Assembly (NCBI GenBank): GCA_017477855.1
Contig: JAFUUN010000054.1
Span: 1 to 5,494 of the forward strand
Direction: 5' to 3'
DNA length: 5,494 nucleotides
Source of the DNA: Rickettsiales bacterium
GTDB taxonomy: Bacteria; Pseudomonadota; Alphaproteobacteria; Rickettsiales; Deianiraeaceae
A model generated the notes under the pieces. It saw nothing but the letters and a program-made list of their open reading frames with translations, was not told the DNA's origin and did no database searches. Each line of letters opens with the position of its first letter. Position 1 is the stretch's first letter. A program made the position numbers and the translations under genes. Of this stretch, positions 1 to 4,753 are shown one piece after another.

Positions 1-401
1 CTGCTACGGCTGGCACATTTACACCTGACGGCTTGGTTGATATAGATGAGTTTGCAAAAAAGCTTGAAAACAAAATTGGTCACCCTAAGGACAGTAGAGC
101 GGCGCAAAAATACCAAAATATTATCATAGAGCACAGACAAAAAGCAGAAAACAACGAAGAAAAAACCGCATTTAGTGAATACAAAAAAGCATACGAACAA
201 TTCAAAAAACACTTTGAACAAGATGGATTGCAACCAAACGTTCAACACGTGGAACTGACGGAAGAAGAAATGAAGGAATTGAGCAATCTTACTGATCGGT
301 TAGCAAAAGCAAAACAAGAAGCTGCTAAAAAACAACCAAAAGGTTTGATGAGATGGAATAGAAAAAAGGAAATTGGCAGACATGGTTTTGATAGTTCGTA
401 G
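1..401 (+). CDS. 3' end of an unrecognised charged, helical protein
   Basis: The reading frame is open from base 3 to a TAG stop at 399-401, so the visible part is the last ~132 residues of a longer gene that begins outside the window. A TTG at 33 could be read as a start, but the frame continues upstream of it (ATAGTFTPDG), so I treat the gene as 5'-truncated. The product is very rich in Lys, Glu, Gln and Asn, has almost no hydrophobic stretches, and reads as amphipathic or coiled-coil helix (for example KAENNEEKTAFSEYKKAYEQ and LTEEEMKELSNLTDRLAKAK), ending in a basic tail (MRWNRKKEIGRHGFDSS). No signal peptide or membrane segment is visible in this part. I do not recognise the family and give no function. 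Only the C-terminal part is visible, so a catalytic domain upstream cannot be excluded. Confidence 0.7.
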   Translation, partial: ATAGTFTPDGLVDIDEFAKKLENKIGHPKDSRAAQKYQNIIIEHRQKAENNEEKTAFSEYKKAYEQFKKHFEQDGLQPNVQHVELTEEEMKELSNLTDRLAKAKQEAAKKQPKGLMRWNRKKEIGRHGFDSS

Positions 402-468
402 TGGGTGGTTTTTTTGAGAAAGTTTGACAAGGTTGAAATAAATCAAGATGTTTTGCTAAAAAGTGGTT

Positions 469-523
469 GCGCGGCCGCAGGCCTTGACTTGTCCAGGGTG
501 GAGGCGGTCGGCAGCGGCCGCGC
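469..523. repeat. 10-bp perfect inverted repeat in copy 1
   Basis: GCGCGGCCGC (469-478) and GCGGCCGCGC (514-523) are exact reverse complements with a 35-base spacer. Each arm contains the 8-base palindrome GCGGCCGC, so the arms can also self-pair. The same arms occur in copy 2 at 3210-3219 and 3255-3264. The two substitutions between copies in this region (494, 499) are both in the spacer, so the arms are unchanged. Confidence 0.85.
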
Positions 524-525
524 AT

Positions 526-583
526 GCCAAAGCCCCCGCACGTCCAGTGATGCAAAGTGCTTTTCGTGCGAAGGGGCTTTGGC
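526..583. repeat. 17-bp bulged stem-loop in copy 1
   Basis: Bases 526-542 pair with 565-583: CGCACG with CGTGCG, then an AA bulge (571-572), then GCCAAAGCCCC with GGGGCTTTGGC. The apical loop is 22 bases (543-564) and identical in both copies. In copy 2 (3267-3324) the only change, C533 to G3274, can be absorbed as a single bulged G while the CCCC/GGGG pairing is kept. The stem is followed about 15 bases later by T-runs, which is too far for a classical intrinsic terminator. Confidence 0.8.
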
Positions 584-646
584 GTAAAGACCCGCAATTT
601 TTTAAATTTTTTGATGTTTATACTGCAATTTTTTTTCAAAACCCGT

Positions 647-756
647 GTTGCGCTGCCCGAGGCCACGCCCTCGCCGTTTGGCTGCGCCTCGCTCCATCCG
701 CCCTCGCTGCGCTCGGGCTTCGCTCATCGGCCAAACGCGCTCCGCGCTGGCGCAAC
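647..756. repeat. Cloverleaf-like 3' domain of copy 1
   Basis: GTTGCGC (647-653) pairs with GCGCAAC (750-756) and encloses three smaller hairpins: CGAGG/CCTCG (658-662/669-673), CGTTTGGC/GCCAAACG (675-682/730-737) and GCGC/GCGC (737-740/744-747; it shares base 737 with the preceding stem). The middle arm carries a 47-base loop here but 31 bases in copy 2, where all pairing segments are present (3388-3394/3474-3480, 3399-3403/3410-3414, 3416-3423/3455-3462). Preserved stems around a variable loop suggest that the structure matters or is copied as a unit. The fold was found by eye, not by energy calculation. Confidence 0.65.
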
Positions 757-785
757 AAATTTCAACCAATGATAACAACATTTTC

Positions 786-816
786 ATTGACTTTTAAATA
801 AAACAGTATTGACTTT
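786..816 (+). promoter_or_regulatory. Direct repeat ATTGACTTT upstream of adk
   Basis: ATTGACTTT occurs at 786-794 and again at 808-816, 22 bases apart (about two helical turns), between the end of repeat copy 1 and the adk start. Each contains TTGACT, a good match to a -35 hexamer, but neither has a convincing -10 at the expected distance before the ATG at 835. This could be a promoter region or paired binding sites; the assignment is weak. Confidence 0.25.
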
Positions 817-834
817 ATTGGTTTGAGTTTTTCT

Positions 835-1620
835 ATGAGACGTATGGGTTTTGTTGTAGGAGTTGTACTATTGTTGGTTGTGTTCTTAATTGGCTTTAAA
901 TACAAAGCTTTTTTAGAGACAAAAAAACCCAACAAATCACTTTTTAACATCGTGCTTGTCGGTGCCGCTGGCTCTGGAAAAGGCACACAAGGCGACATTT
1001 TGAAGAAGGAAATGAACCTGTTGCAGGTTTCAGCTGGTGAATTGTTGAGAAAACACCGTGAAGCCAATGGAAAATACGCTGCGACCATCAACGAATACAT
1101 TGACAAAGGCCAGCTTGTGCCAGTTGAAGTGACGCATGCACTAATCAAAGAGCACATCACAAACAACGTTCTTTGCAAAAATTGTAAATACAATGGTGTC
1201 ATTTTTGACGGCTTTCCAAGAGCGATGGAACAGTTGTATTTCCTTGACAGTTTCTTAGCAGAGAGTGGCAACAAAATTAATGCAGTTGTCTTCATAGATG
1301 TTCCAGAGGAAGTGCTTTTGGAGCGCTTGATGGGCAGATTTGCATGCAAGAAATGTGGTGAGAACTACCACAAGGTCTCGAAACCAACAAAGGTTGAAGG
1401 CGTTTGTGATGTCTGCGGAAGCCACGAATTTACATCGCGCAGTGATGACAAAAGTGTTGATGCAATACGCTCCCGCTTCAAGATTTTTGAGGAATCCACC
1501 AAACCTGTGTTGGATACCTACGCAGAGCGCGGCATTGTCATCAAGGTTGACGGCAACAAAAAACCAGATGAGATTGCGCAGAACATCATGGAAGAATTGA
1601 ATAAAATCAAAAACAAATAA
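835..1620 (+). CDS. adk: Adenylate kinase with N-terminal membrane anchor
   Basis: Adenylate kinase catalyses ATP + AMP = 2 ADP. Numbering from the ATG at 835 (261 aa): P-loop GAAGSGKGTQ at 43-52; NMP-site motif VSAGELLR around 65-72; GFPR at 126-129 with the AMP-contacting Gln at 133; a zinc-type LID with CxxC pairs at 171/174 and 191/194; SRSDD ending at 205 and the arginines of IRSR (212, 214) before TKP. The core from FNIVLVG onward matches the usual long-form length. Two things are odd. About 37 extra N-terminal residues begin MRRMGFVVGVVLLLVV, a positively charged start plus one transmembrane helix (about 4-22), so the kinase would be membrane-tethered with its core most likely cytoplasmic. 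Also, the usual STGD is SAGE, as in UMP/CMP kinases. An in-frame TTG at 823 adds only four residues; ATG 835 is preferred, though no clear ribosome-binding site precedes either. The gene is not beside secY or ribosomal genes, so it may be a second adk-type gene. Confidence 0.9.
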   Translation: MRRMGFVVGVVLLLVVFLIGFKYKAFLETKKPNKSLFNIVLVGAAGSGKGTQGDILKKEMNLLQVSAGELLRKHREANGKYAATINEYIDKGQLVPVEVTHALIKEHITNNVLCKNCKYNGVIFDGFPRAMEQLYFLDSFLAESGNKINAVVFIDVPEEVLLERLMGRFACKKCGENYHKVSKPTKVEGVCDVCGSHEFTSRSDDKSVDAIRSRFKIFEESTKPVLDTYAERGIVIKVDGNKKPDEIAQNIMEELNKIKNK

Positions 1621-1621
1621 T

Positions 1622-2170
1622 ATGAAATCTCATTGCAAAACCGCCTTTCTTTGTGTATCTTTGATGGCACTTTTGGCTTGTGCGGCGACAAATAAAAGCA
1701 TTGTTGCAAACACGGTTGTTGACAAATCGTTGCCTTCGTTGGAGGATACATATGGTGTTTAGAAGGTTTTTACGGTTGAGCAATCTGACAAAAAAGTGTG
1801 CTATGTTTCAAGCAATCCGGTGGAGACAAATGGCAATCATCACAATCACCGCGATCCATATGTCATGGTTGCATTCTTCGGTAACGGCAAGCAAGAAGTT
1901 AGCATCAGTGCAGGATATACATACAAAATGAAGTCAGTTGTTGCAGTAAGCATTGATGGACAACAGGAAAGATTTATTGCTGAAAATGAGAACATCGCTT
2001 GGGCTGAAAAAATTGGATCTGATAAACAAATTATTCAGAAAATGTTGCAAGCTGGCAAGTTCATGGTGTTCTCAGAATCCAACAATGGAACATACGCTGT
2101 TGATGTCTACTCGCTGGCGAACTTCAAGGAGGCATTGGCGCGCGCCGCATCGCTCTGCAAAGATAACTAA
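1622..2170 (+). pseudogene. IalB-family lipoprotein gene with in-frame TAG
   Basis: One frame runs from ATG 1622 to TAA 2168-2170, broken only by TAG at 1760-1762 (codon 47). Codons 1-46 give a signal peptide with a lipobox-like LLAC (Cys20), typical of a lipoprotein. After the TAG the frame continues KVFTVEQSDKKVCYVSSNPV and on through RDPYVMVAFF, VSISAGYTYK, AWAEK, NNGTYAVDVYSLANFKEALA and a final Cys, the conserved pattern of the invasion-associated locus B (IalB) family of alphaproteobacterial envelope proteins. Family members usually have Trp just before this point (a GxW-type motif), so TAG is best explained as TGG changed by one G-to-A substitution. The remaining ~135 codons show no other damage, which suggests a recent mutation, a sequencing error, or amber readthrough. 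GTG 1796 could start a fragment, but it would lack the signal peptide. The ATG lies one base after the adk stop, so the two are probably co-transcribed. Confidence 0.85.
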
Positions 2171-2493
2171 TCGGCAATCAAGTGAACGTGAAAATGGAAC
2201 ACGACCTGACCCGCACTCTTTCCGCAGTTTGTAGCTAATTTATACTCTTTCACACCTAGCTTGGCCGCAATTTCAGGAATTGTCTGAAAAAAGCGTGCTA
2301 CAACATCAGGTGTTGCCTTGGCCACAAAATCGCTGTAATTTACATACTCACCTTTTGGGATTATTAACACATGCACGCGCGCAATTGGGTGTAAGTCCTT
2401 AAAGCACAGTAAATCGTCATTCTCAAAGACCTTGTCAGAAGGCAACTCACTGCGCAAAATTCTTGCAAAAACATTGTTCTTGTCGTATTCCAT
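2167..2493 (-). CDS. HIT-family nucleotide hydrolase (HINT-like)
   Basis: The 108-residue protein has the histidine-triad signature HFHVHLI at 100-106 near its C-terminus, with His102 as the expected catalytic histidine. It is preceded by the family's conserved NCGKSAGQVVFHFH stretch (89-102). The N-terminal half also fits: NNVFARILRSELPS, then FKDLHPIARVHVLIIPK (31-47), the usual beta-strand segment. HINT-like proteins hydrolyse nucleoside phosphoramidates or related AMP conjugates in the cytoplasm; the real substrate is unknown here. The protein stops three residues after the triad (IAD), slightly shorter than many homologues. The start ATG is 3 bases after the stop of the upstream membrane-protein gene, indicating an operon. 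The stop TAG (2169-2167) overlaps the TAA of the converging ialB-like gene, so the two 3' ends share bases 2167-2170. Confidence 0.93.
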   Translation of the reverse strand: MEYDKNNVFARILRSELPSDKVFENDDLLCFKDLHPIARVHVLIIPKGEYVNYSDFVAKATPDVVARFFQTIPEIAAKLGVKEYKLATNCGKSAGQVVFHFHVHLIAD

Positions 2494-2496
2494 AAA

Positions 2497-3108
2497 CTAA
2501 CCGCGATACTCCTCTTTCACGATTTTTTTGAAGCCACCGGGCGTCTTTTCAATGGTTGTTTCTTTGTATCTTTTGTTCTTGTTTTCAACTTTTTTTACGA
2601 CTTTTCCATCTTTACTGACCTCAACATTTTTACCTTCCTGTGCATCTTTTGCCATCTTTGCTTGCTCTGCTATCATCTTGTTCATCTCCTCTTCATGATA
2701 TTTCATGGCTCTGTCAAACTCTCTGCGACTGGCTTCAAAAACATCATTCATGCGGCGCATTTCAGAGTTAAAAATATCCTCAATATAAACTGGCTTTGGC
2801 TCTGGTTTGAGGAAATATTTCAATGATGGACCAAATGTTGAAAATGCGAAGAATTTAGCGCACAATATCAACTCCGCAACCATTCCGAGAATGGCAATTC
2901 TAACGCAGTATTTGCTTTTGTTTTCGTTGTTGCAGAAGATATATTTCCACACGGCGACCGCGATAATTCCGAGTAAACTAAAAATAAAACCAGTGAAAAA
3001 ACTTGCGATTTTTGCCCATTTGTTAACTCTCTCATCAGGCCAGTCATTGGTCCTAAATTTCTTTACTTTATCAAGAGATTTACTAAAAAAATTACCAAAC
3101 TTTGACAT
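2497..3108 (-). CDS. Unknown two-helix membrane protein with charged C-terminal tail
   Basis: This 203-residue protein is not a family I recognise. A basic N-terminal segment (1-33, many Lys/Arg) is followed by hydrophobic helices at about 34-56 (IASFFTGFIFSLLGIIAVAV) and 68-90 (VRIAILGMVAELILCAKFFA), joined by a short loop with Cys59 and Cys68. After a Pro-rich hinge (KPEPKPVY, 101-108) comes a long charged helix, about 110-158 (EMRRMNDVFEASRREFDRAM and on), probably coiled coil, then a Lys-rich tail. By the positive-inside rule both ends are cytoplasmic. ATG 3108 starts the gene; no clear Shine-Dalgarno sequence precedes it. It lies 3 bases upstream of the HIT gene and shares its transcript. 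A scaffold or anchor role is possible but is only an inference. Confidence 0.85.
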   Translation of the reverse strand: MSKFGNFFSKSLDKVKKFRTNDWPDERVNKWAKIASFFTGFIFSLLGIIAVAVWKYIFCNNENKSKYCVRIAILGMVAELILCAKFFAFSTFGPSLKYFLKPEPKPVYIEDIFNSEMRRMNDVFEASRREFDRAMKYHEEEMNKMIAEQAKMAKDAQEGKNVEVSKDGKVVKKVENKNKRYKETTIEKTPGGFKKIVKEEYRG

Positions 3109-3132
3109 AATAACAACACAAAAACAGTTTTT

Positions 3133-3159
3133 ACTTACTCACTTTTTTCTTGTTGTCAA
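3133..3159 (-). promoter_or_regulatory. Candidate promoter for the membrane protein-HIT pair
   Basis: On the minus strand a perfect -35 hexamer TTGACA lies at 3159-3154. Sixteen to seventeen bases downstream there is only a weak -10 candidate (TAAGTA/AAGTAA, ending near 3133), about 25 bases from the ATG at 3108. A separate perfect TATAAT is at 3179-3174 but lacks a recognisable -35. This gap must contain the start of transcription unless the upstream gene reads through the repeat. Low confidence in the exact hexamers. Confidence 0.3.
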
Positions 3160-3182
3160 TAGGTTTTTTGCAAATTATATTG

Positions 3183-3209
3183 TAGGTTTATTTTTATAGG
3201 TTTATTTTT
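3183..3209. repeat. 14-bp tandem duplication at the edge of repeat copy 2
   Basis: TAGGTTTATTTTTA (3183-3196) is followed directly by TAGGTTTATTTTT (3197-3209). The second unit runs into the first base of repeat copy 2. There is no equivalent beside copy 1. It may be simple slippage in A+T-rich DNA or a scar of insertion. Confidence 0.7.
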
Positions 3210-3481
3210 GCGCGGCCGCAGGCCTTGACTTGTCAAGGGCGGAGGCGGTCGGCAGCGGCCGCGCATGCCAAAGGCCCCGCACGTCCAGTGATGCAAAGTG
3301 CTTTTCGTGCGAAGGGGCTTTGGCGTAAAGACCTGCAATTTTTTTAATTTTTTGATGTTTATACTGCAATTTTTTTTCAAAACCCGTGTTGCGCCGCCCG
3401 AGGCCACGCCCTCGCCGTTTGGCACCGCTACGCTCCTCCTCGCTACGCTCGTCGGCCAAACGCGCTCCGCGCTGCGCAACA
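3209..3481 (+). repeat. Structured dispersed repeat, copy 2
   Basis: This is the second copy of the 468-757 element in the same orientation, offset by 2741 bases: 97% identical over the first 215 bases and 17 bases shorter overall. It retains the 10-bp inverted repeat (3210-3219/3255-3264), the bulged stem (3267-3283/3306-3324), the T-tract linker with GCAATTTTTTT twice, and the closing stem GTTGCGC/GCGCAAC (3388-3394/3474-3480). It fills most of the 377-base gap between two minus-strand genes, ending 4 bases beyond the stop codon of the HNH-like gene. It is therefore antisense to both neighbours, whereas copy 1 is in the same sense as its neighbours. The opposite relation to flanking transcription argues against a simple role as an orientation-specific terminator. 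Confidence 0.93.
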
Positions 3482-3485
3482 TATA

Positions 3486-4196
3486 TTATTTCTTCTTCTC
3501 AACAGGACGCCTAAAATCCATGAAAAGCTTATAACACAGCACATCGTCATTGAAATGGTCAGCCATGTTCCTGCAAATTTTTGTTTGCAGCCAGCATTCT
3601 TCATCTGTTCTGCAAAGATAATCATCCTCCTCTTGTTCTTCTTCCCGCAACACCGGAACAATATTTTCCAAATAATTATAATACTCACCAGCTCTCTTGC
3701 AGTCCTTCATGTTGAGTGCAATATATGAAAACGGTAGAATGTGATCAACCTGAATGTTCTGCACATTATTCTCAATTACATACTTACCATTTCTGTCATC
3801 AAAAACATTCCAACGACCGCCAACAACTTTGCATTTATAGCTCCCATCATCACGTTCTTTGTAAGGAAGAATATTCAGCTTTGGTTCTACCAACGAACTA
3901 TCAAATAGCACCCAATCCTTGGTATTAAAATAGCAATCCGGTATCGTGATAATCACATCATCCTCCATGTGGTGCAACTTGATGCCTCGCTGGTTACCAT
4001 AATGCACCGATATTTTCCTCCTTATCTTATCAAGTTTAGAAATCTTGCAGCCGTATTCACGCACTGTTTTTAAGTCGTCTTGTTTAATGTTGTGGTTGTA
4101 TAGGTTATTTTCAACTGTCGTATCAGCGTGCGCAATCGCGATAATACCGCAAAAGCACCACGCCGACAATGTAATTCTTGCAAACAGCTTCAACAT
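3486..4196 (-). CDS. Exported cysteine-rich protein with HNH-like motif
   Basis: The 236-residue protein starts with a Sec signal peptide (MLKLFARITLSAWCFCGIIA, then IAHADT) with probable cleavage after AHA at residue 24. The mature part has eight cysteines (50, 88, 122, 166, 195, 201, 208, 221), suggesting disulfides in the periplasm. Residues 129-182 resemble the core of His-Asn-His / DUF1524-like nucleases: W129 and D133/D134 before the strand, then QVDHILPFSY (DH at 151-152), an intervening helix, and LENIVPV (Asn178). The last conserved part of such domains (Asn/His plus Lys-Gly-Asp) is replaced by an acidic run REEEQEEDD, so activity is doubtful. The C-terminal region carries a CRTDEECWLQTKIC segment. 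The gene starts 2 bases after the stop of the oxidoreductase gene and is probably in its operon. The nuclease reading is tentative; a structural or inactive derivative is equally possible. Confidence 0.8.
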   Translation of the reverse strand: MLKLFARITLSAWCFCGIIAIAHADTTVENNLYNHNIKQDDLKTVREYGCKISKLDKIRRKISVHYGNQRGIKLHHMEDDVIITIPDCYFNTKDWVLFDSSLVEPKLNILPYKERDDGSYKCKVVGGRWNVFDDRNGKYVIENNVQNIQVDHILPFSYIALNMKDCKRAGEYYNYLENIVPVLREEEQEEDDYLCRTDEECWLQTKICRNMADHFNDDVLCYKLFMDFRRPVEKKK

Positions 4197-4198
4197 AT

Positions 4199-4741
4199 TT
4201 ACAATGACTTGATTGTGTCAACCAACTCTTTTACATGTTTGTTTGCCATTTCTATTTTCTTATCTTCTTCAAGAGTAAATTGATAACCACCGCTGCAAAC
4301 AAAGCCACTCCACTGAATGCTGCAAAGATTTGCTAACTGCATAAATGATGGCATGAATTCACCAATCTCAAAGTTCTGCGCAGCATTGTGCTGATACATC
4401 TCCGTTGGCGCGCCAGCTGTTGTAGAAACAATGAGTTTTTTTCCTTCCAGAGCCTTGCCATTTGAGCCATAGGCAAAGCCGTGCGTGAGGACATCTTCAA
4501 ACCATTTTCTCATGATTGATGGACAGTTATACCAGAAAAATGGGAACTGCAACACAATTACATCCGCCTTCACAAGCTTCTCCTGTTCTGCATTTACATC
4601 AATTTTGTAGTCAGGATACAACCCAATCAAATCATCAAACTCTGCCTCTGGAAACTCCTTTTTCAAACCCGCCAAGATAGCTTTATTAGCCACCGAATGT
4701 GCCAAATCAACATGGCCTGAAACAACTAACAACTTTGTCAT
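4199..4741 (-). CDS. Flavodoxin-fold NAD(P)H oxidoreductase (KefF/YwrO-like)
   Basis: The 180-residue protein belongs to the Flavodoxin_2 / NAD(P)H:quinone oxidoreductase group, cytoplasmic FMN- or FAD-dependent two-electron quinone reductases. Diagnostic pieces are the N-terminal strand and phosphate loop (KLLVVSGHVDLAHSVANKAI), the central VIVLQFPFFWYNCPSIMRKW motif, and DVLTHGFAYGSNGKALEGKK. These most resemble the KefF/YwrO branch, which has WYS-P-LLK-W followed by VLTHGWAYG. Length is typical for this branch. I chose ATG 4741; an in-frame GTG at 4747 would add two residues. An AAGGAGG lies in the last codons of infB, but about 17-23 bases upstream, further than usual. The gene begins 12 bases after infB, so it is probably co-transcribed with it. 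No kefC-type channel gene is visible nearby, so a KefF function is not supported by context. Confidence 0.92.
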   Translation of the reverse strand: MTKLLVVSGHVDLAHSVANKAILAGLKKEFPEAEFDDLIGLYPDYKIDVNAEQEKLVKADVIVLQFPFFWYNCPSIMRKWFEDVLTHGFAYGSNGKALEGKKLIVSTTAGAPTEMYQHNAAQNFEIGEFMPSFMQLANLCSIQWSGFVCSGGYQFTLEEDKKIEMANKHVKELVDTIKSL

Positions 4742-4753
4742 AAACACACAAAA

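Larger units (their letters stand above)
468..757 (+). repeat. Structured dispersed repeat, copy 1
   Basis: This 290-bp G+C-rich block lies in the 402-834 gap and recurs in the same orientation at 3209-3481. Over 468-682 the two copies align without gaps and differ at six positions (494, 499, 533, 593, 604, 654). Beyond that a 16-base length difference falls in a hairpin loop (683-729), plus one extra G near 749. Both copies begin at TTGCGCGGCCGCAGG and end at GCGCAACA. Internal structure in order: inverted repeat 469-478/514-523, long bulged stem 526-542/565-583, T-tract linker 594-640, and a multi-branched domain 647-756. Base composition is sharply unlike the surrounding genes. No transposase or obvious target-site duplication is seen. 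It may be a mobile non-autonomous element or a structured RNA gene; the sequence alone does not decide. Confidence 0.93.

Noticed and set aside
405..467. Continuation of the first gene past its TAG into the repeat
   Set aside because: The frame stays open for about 60 codons but quickly enters the repeat, whose sequence is not coding-like. The basic C-terminal tail before the TAG looks like a natural end.
526..612. Classical intrinsic terminator in the repeat
   Set aside because: The stem is strong, but the first T-run begins about 15 bases after it, not immediately. Copy 2 is antisense to its neighbouring genes, so a terminator role for both copies is not supported.
647..756. Integron attC site
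   Set aside because: GTTGCGC...GCGCAAC superficially resembles the paired core sites, but the arms do not fit GTTRRRY/RYYYAAC and no integrase or cassette-like gene array is seen.
463..801. Open frames through repeat copy 1 (for example from 463 or 557) and their counterparts in copy 2
   Set aside because: In the frame starting at 557 all three substitutions that fall inside it change the amino acid (Arg to Cys, Leu to Phe, Leu to Pro), and the 17-base length difference shifts the frame. In the frame from 463, five of six substitutions are at codon positions 1 or 2. No sign of protein-level selection; these are chance frames in G+C-rich DNA.
823..837. TTG 823 as the adk start, and a -10 box at 832-837
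   Set aside because: TTG adds only four residues with no better ribosome-binding site. A -10 overlapping the ATG would leave no leader for the chosen start.
1760..1762. TAG reassigned to an amino acid in this organism
   Set aside because: infB, the HIT gene and the membrane-protein gene all end at TAG at the expected C-termini for recognised families, so TAG works as a normal stop here.
1796..2170. A separate functional gene starting at GTG 1796
   Set aside because: It is in the same frame as the signal peptide at 1622 and begins inside the IalB domain. Without the export signal it would be a fragment.
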